DNA of 15,000 bases from CAYRMN01 sp964425575 (GTDB lineage: Bacteria; Patescibacteriota; Patescibacteriia; 2-12-FULL-60-25): contig CAYRMN010000028.1 in assembly GCA_964425575.1 (NCBI GenBank), forward strand, positions 1-15,000, given 5' to 3'. A program made the translations under genes and the position numbers. Positions within the stretch are counted from its first letter, which is position 1; the number at the start of each line of letters is the position of its first letter. Positions 1 to 7,076 of this stretch are shown here, in pieces. Below the pieces are notes generated by a model. It saw only the letters and a program-made list of their open reading frames with translations. It had not been told where the DNA came from and searched no databases.

Positions 1-512
1 ACACTCTTGGAAATCTCTTGAATCGTTCAGTAGCCATGAGTCGGAAGTATTTTGACGGGAAGGTTCCTTCACCCGGAAGCGATATAGAAACACTCCCTCT
101 TCATAAGGGGGAGTTGGAGAGGGTTCTCATCTCGGTGCATCGTCACATTGAAAATCTGCGTTTTGATCTTGCCTTGGATGCCATCTGGAACGGTGTAGAC
201 GGTAAAGGGGGTCTCATTCAAGCGAATAAATTCATTGAAGAGACACAGCCTTTTAAGTTGATCAAAACTAATCCAGAAGCAGTTGCTTCTATTTTGTATT
301 CTCTGCTTGAATACTGCCGTAGAATTGCGTGGTTGATAGAACCTATGATGCCAGAGGTCGCAAAGAAGATGATTACGCAGCTCGGACAGAATTTCGAGGA
401 AGAAAAACAGAAAGGATTTGAAACACTCATGGAACAAGAGCTTGTTCATGGTTCCATATTGCCAGAGCCTCAAATTCTTTTTCCGCCGCTTGTTTTGCCT
501 CCACAGCCGTAA
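1..512 (+). CDS. metG: Methionyl-tRNA synthetase, C-terminal part (5' end outside window)
   Basis: This is the last ~169 codons of MetRS, which charges tRNA-Met with methionine in the cytoplasm. The frame is open from base 3 with no start of its own. The first residues, TLGNLLNR followed by KYFDGKVP, match the linker between the catalytic core and the anticodon-binding helical domain of MetRS. The rest is that helical bundle, including the typical stretches ALDAIWN, ANKFIEETQPFKL and RIAWLIEPMMPEVA. The catalytic HIGH and KMSKS motifs lie upstream of the window. The protein ends soon after the bundle, so the C-terminal EMAPII/tRNA-binding domain found in some MetRS is absent here. The stop is at 510-512. 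A promoter for the next gene overlaps its last codons. The internal TTG at 18 and ATG at 36 are not real starts. Confidence 0.93.
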   Translation, partial: TLGNLLNRSVAMSRKYFDGKVPSPGSDIETLPLHKGELERVLISVHRHIENLRFDLALDAIWNGVDGKGGLIQANKFIEETQPFKLIKTNPEAVASILYSLLEYCRRIAWLIEPMMPEVAKKMITQLGQNFEEEKQKGFETLMEQELVHGSILPEPQILFPPLVLPPQP

Positions 513-523
513 TCCTGTATTCT
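495..523 (+). promoter_or_regulatory. Promoter candidate for the CvpA-family gene
   Basis: A -35-like TTGCCT (495-500), a 17-bp spacer and a -10-like TATTCT (518-523) lie across the metG stop codon. Transcription would begin near 530, giving a leader of about 7 nt before the ATG at 537. Each hexamer differs from consensus at one or two positions. This is pattern reading only, with no experimental support. Confidence 0.4.
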
Positions 524-536
524 ATAGGCAATTATT

Positions 537-1013
537 ATGTTGATTGTCAGCCTTGTCTTACTTCTTCTGTTGTTGGGTTTTGTTGGGAGCGGATTTAAAG
601 ACGGTTTTATCCACACGCTCGGGCGTTTAGTGGGAGCGGTTATCGGATTCGTGTTAGCACGGACATGGTCTATTTCGGCGGCGATGGTGTTAACCATGTT
701 CATGCCATATGGCTGGGCGCGTTTTATTGCCTTCATGGTGATCTACCTCGTCATTACTCGTCTTGTCGGTTGGCTATTCAAGTTGGCTGATGGAGCGTTT
801 CAGATCCTGTCCTTTATTCCATTTTTGAAATCAATCAACAGTTTTCTAGGTGCGCTCATCGGTTTGATCGAGGGCGTGTTGATTCTCGGAGGGCTGATGT
901 GGATTGTCAATAATTTTAGTTTGATTCCATCGCTCATCCCTTTGCTTGCAGGTTCGTCAGTGGCACAGATGATTCAAAAAGCATTTCAATTCGTGCTGCA
1001 GTTTGTGTTGTAG
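537..1013 (+). CDS. cvpA: CvpA-family integral membrane protein
   Basis: A 158-residue, very hydrophobic protein with about four membrane segments (roughly residues 2-20, 27-45, 60-85 and 102-125), starting in the membrane with almost no N-terminal tail. The spacing of segments and the glycine-rich first helix followed by a KDGFIHTLGRLVG-type turn fit the CvpA family. CvpA is named for colicin V production; the family has been linked to envelope and stress phenotypes, but its biochemical activity is not settled. The ATG at 537 lies 24 bases after the metG stop and has no clear Shine-Dalgarno site. It is followed by a palindromic repeat and then tatD, so it may share a transcript with tatD. 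The family call rests on fold-like features rather than catalytic residues and is therefore moderate. Confidence 0.72.
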   Translation: MLIVSLVLLLLLLGFVGSGFKDGFIHTLGRLVGAVIGFVLARTWSISAAMVLTMFMPYGWARFIAFMVIYLVITRLVGWLFKLADGAFQILSFIPFLKSINSFLGALIGLIEGVLILGGLMWIVNNFSLIPSLIPLLAGSSVAQMIQKAFQFVLQFVL

Positions 1014-1024
1014 GCTTTTTTCTT

Positions 1025-1119
1025 GTCGTCCCGAGCAAAATGGAGTGACGTCGAGGGATCTATAAGGAGAATTTTCTTTAGAGATCCTTCGACTTCGCAT
1101 ACGCTTCGCTCAGGACGAC
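1025..1119. repeat. Imperfect long inverted repeat (REP-like intergenic palindrome)
   Basis: The left arm (about 1025-1064, beginning GTCGTCCCGAGC) and right arm (about 1077-1119, ending GCTCAGGACGAC) are imperfect reverse complements of about 40 bases around a ~12-nt loop. The best-matching blocks are GTCGTC/GACGAC, GAGC/GCTC, GTCGA/TCGAC and GGATCT/AGATCC. A further copy of the inner block, AGATCCCTT at 1129-1137, can pair with GAGGGATCT at 1053-1061, so two folds compete. It fills nearly all of the gap between the cvpA-like gene and tatD and contains no coding frame. It resembles dispersed extragenic palindromes; whether it occurs elsewhere in the genome cannot be seen here. There is no U-tract, so it is not a classic terminator. 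Confidence 0.75.
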
Positions 1120-1141
1120 GAATACGAAAGATCCCTTCCGT

Positions 1142-1981
1142 ATGCCCCATTTGATTGATTCACATTGTCATCTTCATTTTCCGCCGTATGATCAAGATCG
1201 TGCGGATGTTTTGGCGCGCATGCGCGCGCAGGATGTGTGGGCGATTACGATCGGGACAACGCTTGGGACGAGCCGATCCGCGATTGAATTCGCGGAAGCG
1301 ACTGATGGAGTGTGGGCGAGTGTCGGCTATCATCCAGAGCATTTTACGAGTGCGTATCATGACGAAGCTGAAGGAGATGCGGGAGCGTATTCGATTGCGG
1401 AGCTGGAACGATTAGCGCGTTCATCCAAAAAAGTGGTCGCAATTGGAGAAACGGGGTTGGATTTCTATCGGATTGATGAGGGTCGAAATATTGAAGAAGC
1501 CAAAAAAATTCAAGAGCAGGCGTTTCGGGAACACATTGAGTTGGCTGCGCAACTTGACCTTCCTCTCGTCATTCATTGCCGAAACGCCCTCACGCGCTTG
1601 GCGGAGATTGTGCAAGAGGAACAGAGAGCTGGAAAGAAAGTGAGGGGAGTTGTCCATTGTTTTACGGGCACGTGGGTCGAGGCGCGGCCGCTTCTCGATC
1701 TGGGGCTCTTCTTGTCGTTTACCGGCATCATCACCTTTCCACCTCGCAAGACGGATGACCCCGAACAGCACGTCCACCGGGTTATCGAGCGCATGCCACT
1801 AGACCGTATGCTGGTTGAAACCGATGCTCCATGGCTCACGCCCGTACCGTTCCGCGGTCAACGCAACGAACCGACGTATGTACAATACGTCACGGAGCAT
1901 ATTGCACGGATGCGAAATATCCCTGTAGCCAAAGCTGTATCGCAGACAACACAAAATGCAAGAACAATGTTCCGGATTTAA
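1142..1981 (+). CDS. tatD: TatD-family metal-dependent hydrolase / DNase
   Basis: A 279-residue TIM-barrel amidohydrolase-superfamily protein, normal length for TatD. Family members are divalent-metal nucleases reported to act on DNA 3' ends and in DNA quality control. All expected metal ligands are visible: H8 and H10 in DSHCHLHF, E103 in IGETGLDFYR, H145 in LVIHCRNA, H172 in VVHCFTG and D228 in LVETDAPWLTP. The ATG at 1142 starts just before the first motif, as usual for the family, and lies at the edge of the palindromic repeat with no Shine-Dalgarno site. Placement just downstream of metG is common for tatD in bacteria. The last codons precede the atp promoter. Function within the TatD/YcfH/YjjV group cannot be separated from sequence alone. 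Confidence 0.93.
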   Translation: MPHLIDSHCHLHFPPYDQDRADVLARMRAQDVWAITIGTTLGTSRSAIEFAEATDGVWASVGYHPEHFTSAYHDEAEGDAGAYSIAELERLARSSKKVVAIGETGLDFYRIDEGRNIEEAKKIQEQAFREHIELAAQLDLPLVIHCRNALTRLAEIVQEEQRAGKKVRGVVHCFTGTWVEARPLLDLGLFLSFTGIITFPPRKTDDPEQHVHRVIERMPLDRMLVETDAPWLTPVPFRGQRNEPTYVQYVTEHIARMRNIPVAKAVSQTTQNARTMFRI

Positions 1982-1995
1982 AAATTTCATCTCCA

Positions 1996-2024
1996 TTGAC
2001 TTGCCTTCCAATTCACGGTAAACT
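1996..2024 (+). promoter_or_regulatory. Sigma70-type promoter of the ATP synthase operon
   Basis: TTGACT (1996-2001), an exact 17-bp spacer and TAAACT (2019-2024) form a near-consensus promoter, with five of six and four of six matches. Transcription would start near 2031, only about 8 nt before the atpI ATG at 2039. This leaves no room for a normal ribosome binding site, and none is seen. It is the best promoter on the plus strand of the window and sits where the operon promoter is expected. Confidence 0.7.
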
Positions 2025-2038
2025 CTTGGCGTCTTTTT

Positions 2039-2275
2039 ATGACTGATATCAAGTTGCCACAAAAAGGATATTCGCAGTGGCAGGCGATGGAAGTTGTATG
2101 GGACATTGGAATAAGTATTGCAGTTCCCGTCGTGCTGTTTACCCTTGGAGGACGTTGGTTAGACAAACGGTATGGAACGAGCCCATTTTTCATTCTTGTT
2201 GGTCTATTCCTTTCACTTGCTGTATCAACACTGATTACAGTTAGAAAGGGGAAGGAAATTGCCAAACATCTTTAA
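2039..2275 (+). CDS. atpI: AtpI/AtpZ-type ATP synthase accessory membrane protein
   Basis: A 78-residue protein with two membrane helices (about residues 22-40 and 50-67) joined by a short polar loop containing GGRWLDKRYGTSP. A G-x-WLD-(R/K)-x-x-GTSP loop is the signature of the small AtpZ/AtpI family. These proteins are encoded at the head of atp operons and have been implicated in c-ring assembly and in Mg2+/Ca2+ transport. The gene is first in the operon, 16 bases before atpB, directly behind the promoter. It is shorter than classical proteobacterial AtpI and closer to AtpZ. The ATG at 2039 has no Shine-Dalgarno site. Confidence 0.85.
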   Translation: MTDIKLPQKGYSQWQAMEVVWDIGISIAVPVVLFTLGGRWLDKRYGTSPFFILVGLFLSLAVSTLITVRKGKEIAKHL

Positions 2276-2290
2276 AGACATTTTTGTTTC

Positions 2291-3139
2291 ATGAATGTTC
2301 CTATTGCAGCTGAGGTATTGTTCCATCTGGGCGGTTTTCCAGTGACCAATGCGTACATTAACTCCACGATTGCGGCGGTGCTTTTTTTGACCGTAGCTTT
2401 TTTGATTCGTCGTCGTTTAACAGATATTCCAGGCAGACTCCAAGGTGCTATGGAGATGACTATTGAATTTTTGCTGGGGTACTTTGATCAAGTAACGCAC
2501 GACCATGCCCGTTCAAAGCGTTTTTTGCCAATTGTCGGTACGCTCTTTCTTTTTATTTTAGTATCGAACTGGATGGGTTTATTCCCAGGTACGGGTTCCA
2601 TTGGGATTTGGCTCATGCATCACGGAGAAACAGAGCTTGTTCCGGTGTTGCGTCCCGCGATGAGCGATCTCAATCTAACGGTTGCAATTGCTATTGTATC
2701 TGTAATCGCTTCCCATCTTTTTGGTATTTTTACGCTGGGCCTCTTTACTCATCTGAATAAGTTTATTCAACTCGGTACCATCTGGCGTGCAATAAAGAAA
2801 TTTCAGCCTGTCGCCATTCTTACCGCTCTGGTTGAATTTGTGGTTGGTATCATTGAACTCTTTTCAGAGGTCGCAAAGGTGGTATCGCTTTCACTACGTT
2901 TATTTGGAAATATTTTTGCAGGTGAAGTCTTGATTACGGTGATTTCTCATCTGGTTGCCTATGTAGTTCCGTTACCATTTATGGCGATGGAATTGATTGT
3001 TGGGATTGTACAAGCCACGGTATTCTCACTTCTCACGCTGGTGTATTTGACGGTCTCAACGGATCAACCGCATCACAACGAAGAAGAGAATCATGTGCAT
3101 ACGCCACATCCAGCTGTGGCGAATAATGGTGTTCATTAG
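2291..3139 (+). CDS. atpB: ATP synthase Fo subunit a
   Basis: The 282-residue integral membrane subunit that forms the two ion half-channels against the c-ring. The diagnostic helix RLFGNIFAGE is present, with the essential arginine at R203 and the following conserved glutamate at E212. Earlier hallmarks include the FILVSNWMGLFPG segment. Five or six membrane helices can be traced from residue ~22 to ~253. After the last helix there is an unusual hydrophilic tail of about 27 residues with six histidines and four acidic residues. The gene follows atpI by 15 bases and is separated from atpE by 122 non-coding bases. The ATG at 2291 has no Shine-Dalgarno sequence. Confidence 0.96.
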   Translation: MNVPIAAEVLFHLGGFPVTNAYINSTIAAVLFLTVAFLIRRRLTDIPGRLQGAMEMTIEFLLGYFDQVTHDHARSKRFLPIVGTLFLFILVSNWMGLFPGTGSIGIWLMHHGETELVPVLRPAMSDLNLTVAIAIVSVIASHLFGIFTLGLFTHLNKFIQLGTIWRAIKKFQPVAILTALVEFVVGIIELFSEVAKVVSLSLRLFGNIFAGEVLITVISHLVAYVVPLPFMAMELIVGIVQATVFSLLTLVYLTVSTDQPHHNEEENHVHTPHPAVANNGVH

Positions 3140-3194
3140 GGGTGAGTGGGGACCTTATCGCGTATACACGGTAGGGTGCCGAAATCATTCTTAA

Positions 3195-3225
3195 TTGAGC
3201 AGGAGGCGACGTTAAAAAATATCAT
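3195..3225 (+). promoter_or_regulatory. Possible internal promoter / leader element before atpE
   Basis: The 122-base gap between atpB and atpE contains TTGAGC (3195-3200), a long 19-bp spacer and TATCAT (3220-3225, five of six to the -10 consensus). The spacer itself holds a perfect AGGAGG (3201-3206). That AGGAGG is about 55 bases before the atpE ATG and has no ATG, GTG or TTG at normal distance in the atpE frame. An internal promoter raising c-subunit output would fit the high c-ring stoichiometry, but the long spacer makes this weak. Confidence 0.25.
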
Positions 3226-3261
3226 ACGATTATTCGCGATCGACCGAATGCTTCAACTGTT

Positions 3262-3480
3262 ATGAGTCCACAAGACATGGTTCTTGTTATCAAGGGTGCA
3301 ACCATCGTATTTGGTGGTGTGATGCCTGCGTATTCCATTGGTCGCATTGTGACCAAAGCGATGGAGTCCATCGGCCGCAATCCGGAAGCTGGTGACAAGC
3401 TGTTCGTCCCAATGTTGCTTGGTGCTGCATTTGCAGAAGCCATCGCAATTTACGCCTTGGTTGTCGTCTTTACGCTGTAA
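3262..3480 (+). CDS. atpE: ATP synthase Fo subunit c
   Basis: The 72-residue c-ring hairpin: helix 1 (about 5-35), polar loop RNPEA (39-43, equivalent to the RQP loop) and helix 2 with the ion-binding carboxylate E59 in AAFAEAIAIY. The residue after it is A60 rather than Ser/Thr, and the helix-1 position that is Gln in Na+ enzymes is I26, so proton coupling is inferred. Oddly, the helix-1 glycine pattern GxGxGxGxG reads G19-V-M-P-A-Y-S-I-G27, so three of five glycines are replaced by Met, Ala and Ser. The frame is open upstream to 3199 but has no usual start codon there, so ATG 3262 is chosen. A stable hairpin follows directly. Confidence 0.93.
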   Translation: MSPQDMVLVIKGATIVFGGVMPAYSIGRIVTKAMESIGRNPEAGDKLFVPMLLGAAFAEAIAIYALVVVFTL

Positions 3481-3490
3481 GATCCTTTTT

Positions 3491-3513
3491 CTCCTCCGAA
3501 TCTATCGGGGGAG
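3491..3513 (+). other. RNA hairpin between atpE and atpF
   Basis: CTCCTCCGA (3491-3499), a five-base loop and TCGGGGGAG (3505-3513) form a nine-pair stem with one possible G-U pair. It stands 10 bases after the atpE stop and is preceded, not followed, by a T-run, so it is not an intrinsic terminator in the reading direction. A plausible role is stabilising or marking the processed atpE transcript end, allowing more c than b subunit to be made. Confidence 0.5.
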
Positions 3514-3541
3514 TGCTGAGAATCTTACCTTTCTCTTTACT

Positions 3542-4093
3542 ATGCCTGTTGAACCTCTTACGCCAACGACAGAGATCGCCGTCGCCGAACCGTCTACCGG
3601 AGTGCTCGGGACATTGGGATTAAATGGTAGTCAGTTTACTGGGCAACTCTTGAATTTTACCTTGGTCTTGCTCGTGATGTGGTACTTTGTGTATCGACCT
3701 TTGGTAAAAAAAATGGATGAACGTTCGCAGAAGATTGAAGAAGGGCTTGCATTCGCAAAACAGGCAACGGCTCGGTTGGATGAAGCGATACAGGAAAAAG
3801 ACCAAATCGTTCATCAGGCACGTACGGAGGCTCGTGCTGTCATTGAAGAAGCAACAGCAAAGGCTGAGGTTCTTCGTCAGGAGAAAATGAATCAGGCAAA
3901 GGCAGAAATTGAGAAAGTCATCGTAGAGGCGAAGGAACAGATCAAACAGGAGCGAACGGCGGCGTTTGATGCGCTGAAAGGCGATATGGCGAATCTTGTT
4001 TCTGCGGCTCTCACGAAGATCGTGAAGGGTTTAGATGAAAAAACACAATCCCAAATGATTGCTGAGGCAATTCGCGAGATTGAAAAAACGTAG
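3542..4093 (+). CDS. atpF: ATP synthase Fo subunit b (peripheral stalk)
   Basis: A 183-residue subunit with one membrane helix (about residues 34-52, ending YFVYRPLVKKMDER) followed by a long charged alpha-helical stalk rich in Ala, Glu, Lys and Gln. The Y-R-P-L-x-x-x-x-x-R-x-x-x-I-x-x-G-L pattern after the membrane is typical of b subunits, which hold the F1 head against subunit a. The N-terminal ~30 residues before the membrane helix are rich in Pro, Thr and Glu. They are longer than in E. coli b, which starts almost directly with the helix. The frame continues upstream into atpE, but ATG 3542 is chosen because the upstream peptide overlaps atpE and looks non-native. The stop is two bases before atpH. 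Confidence 0.93.
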   Translation: MPVEPLTPTTEIAVAEPSTGVLGTLGLNGSQFTGQLLNFTLVLLVMWYFVYRPLVKKMDERSQKIEEGLAFAKQATARLDEAIQEKDQIVHQARTEARAVIEEATAKAEVLRQEKMNQAKAEIEKVIVEAKEQIKQERTAAFDALKGDMANLVSAALTKIVKGLDEKTQSQMIAEAIREIEKT

Positions 4094-4095
4094 CT

Positions 4096-4632
4096 ATGGT
4101 TACTTCTCGAGCATTACAAGGAATCAGTCGGGCGCTCATTCAGGCAGCGAGTGAAGAGCATGTCGTGAGCACTGTTGTCGCTGATCTCAAACGAATTGAG
4201 GAAGCACTGCGTCTTCAGCCCGGTCTTCTCATGGATCTATCAGAGAGTGTCATTTCTTTAGAAAAGCGACAAACAGCACTTCGTGAGGCCTGGCAGTTAT
4301 CCGTTCACCCCTATGCGTTAAATGCGCTGCTTACACTACAAGAACAGGAATGCATTAGAGATCTGCCCGCGTTTCTACAGATGGTTATCACAGATGCGCG
4401 TGAGATTGCGAAGCACTATGAGGTGACGGTTCGAAGCGTTGTACCGCTCAGAAAGCAGGATCGGGCTCTTCTTGAGCAGGCGCTTCAGAAACGATTCGGT
4501 GGAACGCAGCATATACATGAAAAGATTGACACGAGCATTTTAGGAGGATTATTGCTCGAGATCGAACACTGGCAGTTGGACATCAGTTTGAAAGGAACTA
4601 TTGAACGCTTGAATCATTGCCTCATCACCTAA
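4096..4632 (+). CDS. atpH: ATP synthase F1 subunit delta
   Basis: A 178-residue protein, the usual delta length, with an N-terminal helical domain that caps the F1 head and a C-terminal domain that binds subunit b. The most diagnostic part is near the C-terminus: HIHEKIDTSILGGLLLEI followed by DISLKGTIERL, matching the family pattern D-x-(S/L)-(L/I)-(I/L)-GG ... D-x-S-x-(K/R)-G-x-(I/L)-x-x-L. Delta is the least conserved F1 subunit and the N-terminal half would be hard to place alone, but position between atpF and atpA makes the call firm. It starts two bases after the atpF stop, which suggests translational coupling in place of a ribosome binding site. Confidence 0.92.
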   Translation: MVTSRALQGISRALIQAASEEHVVSTVVADLKRIEEALRLQPGLLMDLSESVISLEKRQTALREAWQLSVHPYALNALLTLQEQECIRDLPAFLQMVITDAREIAKHYEVTVRSVVPLRKQDRALLEQALQKRFGGTQHIHEKIDTSILGGLLLEIEHWQLDISLKGTIERLNHCLIT

Positions 4633-4636
4633 CTAT

Positions 4637-6166
4637 ATGTCAGAGACCAAATTGAAAAACGTAACGGGAGCTGCTCAGCTCGCGGAACAACTCAAACAAC
4701 GCATGAAGGATTTTTCGGCTACGAGCGAAGCGCGCGAAACTGGTATCGTTCGTGATACAGGTGATGGTATCGCTTCTATCGCCGGGCTCGCCCATGCGAG
4801 TTCTATGGAGATGATTCGTTTTGAGAGCGGCGTTGAGGGCGTGGTATTGAACTTGGAGCATGACCATGTCGGTGCCATGATTATGGGGAACCCCGCAAGT
4901 GTTCAGGCTGGTCAGAGCGTTTCGACCACGGGTAAAATTTTGTCTATTCCAGTTTCAACCAAGACAGTTGGTCGTGTTGTGAATCCGCTTGGTCAGGCTG
5001 TTGATGGAAAGGACGAATTGAAGGGCGATAAAGACATGCCGATTGAGCGCATTGCTCCGGGTGTTATGGCGCGTGAGCCGGTGAATGTTCCGCTCATGAC
5101 AGGTATTAAGGCGATTGATGCCATGATTCCGATTGGTCGTGGTCAGCGTGAGCTCATTATTGGCGATCGTCAGGTGGGAAAAACAGCCATTGCGATCGAC
5201 GCGATCATCAACCAGAAGGGTCAGGATGTGGTGTGTGTGTATGTAGCTATTGGTCAGAAGGAATCAAAGGTCGCAAAAATTGTGGCGCGACTTGAAGAGG
5301 CTGGTGCAATGGAATACACGACGGTTGTCGTGGCGGGCGCCTCTGATCCTGCTGCTATGCAATATATTGCGCCCTATGCTGGCTGCGCTATTGCGGAATA
5401 TTTTATGGCACAAGGGAAAGACGCGCTCGTTGTGTATGATGATCTTTCCAAACATGCGTGGGCCTATCGTGAAGTCTCGTTACTGCTTCGTCGACCACCG
5501 GGTCGTGAGGCATATCCAGGTGATGTATTCTATCTTCACTCTCGTTTACTCGAACGCGCATGTCGAGTGACCAAGGAACACGGTGGGGGATCGATCACAG
5601 CTCTGCCAATTATTGAAACACAGGCGGGTGACGTTTCTGCGTATATTCCGACCAACGTCATTTCGATTACGGATGGGCAAATTTATCTTGAAAGTGATTT
5701 ATTTTATAAGGGTGTGCGTCCCGCAGTGAACGTAGGTTTGTCGGTGTCGCGTGTTGGAGGCGCAGCTCAGACAAAGGCCATGAAGAAAGTTGCTGGTCCT
5801 ATTCGTTTGGATTTGGCTCAATTTCGTGAATTGGAAGCGTTTTCTCAGTTTGCGACCGACCTCGACGAAGCTACGCGCAGGCAGATTGAGCGTGGTCGCC
5901 GTACGGTTGAATTGTTGAAACAGGGGCAGTACGAACCAATGACGATGGAACATCAGGTTGTTGTGTTATACGCGGTTACAAAGGGGTATGTTGACGGTAT
6001 TACGATCGAGAAGGTGAGAGATTGGGAACAGGGGTTGCATGCGTACATGAACGCAGAACAGTCGGATCTCCTTGCACGTCTTCGTGAAAAGAAAGTCATT
6101 GAACCCGAAATTGAAGCTGATTTGAAAAAAGCCCTTGAACAGTGGAACGCGACGTTTAAGAGTTAA
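4637..6166 (+). CDS. atpA: ATP synthase F1 subunit alpha
   Basis: The 509-residue non-catalytic nucleotide-binding subunit of the F1 hexamer, close to the E. coli length of 513. The P-loop is GDRQVGKT (176-183, K182), where most bacteria have Thr in place of V180. The segments DDLSKHAWAYREVSLLL and GREAYPGDVFYLHSRLLER are strongly conserved alpha landmarks. The arginine that reaches into the catalytic site of beta is R372 in SVSRVGGAAQ. The start ATG 4637 lies four bases after the atpH stop with no Shine-Dalgarno site. No truncation or frameshift is visible. Confidence 0.98.
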   Translation: MSETKLKNVTGAAQLAEQLKQRMKDFSATSEARETGIVRDTGDGIASIAGLAHASSMEMIRFESGVEGVVLNLEHDHVGAMIMGNPASVQAGQSVSTTGKILSIPVSTKTVGRVVNPLGQAVDGKDELKGDKDMPIERIAPGVMAREPVNVPLMTGIKAIDAMIPIGRGQRELIIGDRQVGKTAIAIDAIINQKGQDVVCVYVAIGQKESKVAKIVARLEEAGAMEYTTVVVAGASDPAAMQYIAPYAGCAIAEYFMAQGKDALVVYDDLSKHAWAYREVSLLLRRPPGREAYPGDVFYLHSRLLERACRVTKEHGGGSITALPIIETQAGDVSAYIPTNVISITDGQIYLESDLFYKGVRPAVNVGLSVSRVGGAAQTKAMKKVAGPIRLDLAQFRELEAFSQFATDLDEATRRQIERGRRTVELLKQGQYEPMTMEHQVVVLYAVTKGYVDGITIEKVRDWEQGLHAYMNAEQSDLLARLREKKVIEPEIEADLKKALEQWNATFKS

Positions 6167-6174
6167 ATACGTTT

Positions 6175-7074
6175 ATGGCTATTTCCTCCCGTTTGATCAA
6201 ACGGCGCATTAAATCAGTTGCCAACACGCGCAAGATTACCAAAGCGATGGAGCTTGTGGCTGCATCAAAGATGCGTAAATCTGTGCAGATGACATTGGCA
6301 TCACGAACATTCTCTTCCTCACTGAATGTGATGTTGAGCAATGTGCGCTCCCTCGTTGACCCAAAGAGCCATCCGTTATTTGTCGGTCGACTTCCTGTTC
6401 GTTCGTGCCTCGTAATCGTAACGGCTTCGGATCGAGGGCTGTGCGGAGGGTTCAATAGCCAGATTCTCAAGAAAACGCTTGAGTTTTTGCGAAGTCGTGA
6501 CAATCAGACAATTCAAGTCGTAAGCGTTGGAAAGCGGGCGGAAACAGCAATTAGACGGGCCGGTTATCCGATTGTGGCCGCCTTTGACGCCATTTCTAAT
6601 GCTCCAAATGTTGATCGCGCTCGGCCGGTTGGAGAGTTTGCTTCTAAGGAGTTTTTGGAAGGACGAACGGATCGCGTGTTTCTGGTGTATATGGACTTTC
6701 GGAGTGCGGTATCTCAAGTGCCAACGGTGAAGCAGTTGCTGCCAATGGTCCCAGAAGCGGAACTCCTTCAACGGAAAGAGGATGAGGAACAAGACGCATC
6801 AAAAGAAATGATTGAACCGGAATTCTTATTTGAGCCTAATCCTGATACTGTTTTGCAAGCGCTCTTGCCTCGAGTACTCGACATGCAGGTTTACCAGGCA
6901 TTGCTCGAATCATCAGCCTCTGAGCATTCCGCCCGCATGCTGGCGATGAGAAATGCCACGGATAACGCCACAGACATGTTACAAGATCTTACCCTTACCT
7001 TTAACCAGGCACGCCAAGCAAGCATTACTCGAGAAATTTCAGAGATTAGTGCGGGGAAAGCCGCGATCGAATAA
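6175..7074 (+). CDS. atpG: ATP synthase F1 subunit gamma (central rotor shaft)
   Basis: A 299-residue protein that turns inside the alpha-beta hexamer and links it to the c-ring. The N-terminal shaft helix reads RRIKSVANTRKITKAMELVA and the C-terminal one carries MRNATDNATDML and ARQASITREISEISAG, both near-invariant in gamma subunits. The globular Rossmann-like middle includes SDRGLCGGFNS. A short acidic linker (RKEDEEQDASKE, about residues 201-212) interrupts the middle domain. The start is eight bases after the atpA stop. Downstream there is an unusually long 142-base gap before atpD, filled by an inverted-repeat element. Confidence 0.97.
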   Translation: MAISSRLIKRRIKSVANTRKITKAMELVAASKMRKSVQMTLASRTFSSSLNVMLSNVRSLVDPKSHPLFVGRLPVRSCLVIVTASDRGLCGGFNSQILKKTLEFLRSRDNQTIQVVSVGKRAETAIRRAGYPIVAAFDAISNAPNVDRARPVGEFASKEFLEGRTDRVFLVYMDFRSAVSQVPTVKQLLPMVPEAELLQRKEDEEQDASKEMIEPEFLFEPNPDTVLQALLPRVLDMQVYQALLESSASEHSARMLAMRNATDNATDMLQDLTLTFNQARQASITREISEISAGKAAIE

Positions 7075-7076
7075 TA

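Noticed and set aside
1214..1227. Perfect 14-bp palindrome GCGCGCATGCGCGC
   Set aside because: It lies within tatD coding sequence in a normally encoded stretch (ARMRA); most likely chance in a CG-alternating run.
3392..3541. N-terminal extension of AtpF into the atpE region
   Set aside because: The extra 50 residues overlap atpE in another frame and have no resemblance to b subunits; ATG 3542 gives a sensible protein.
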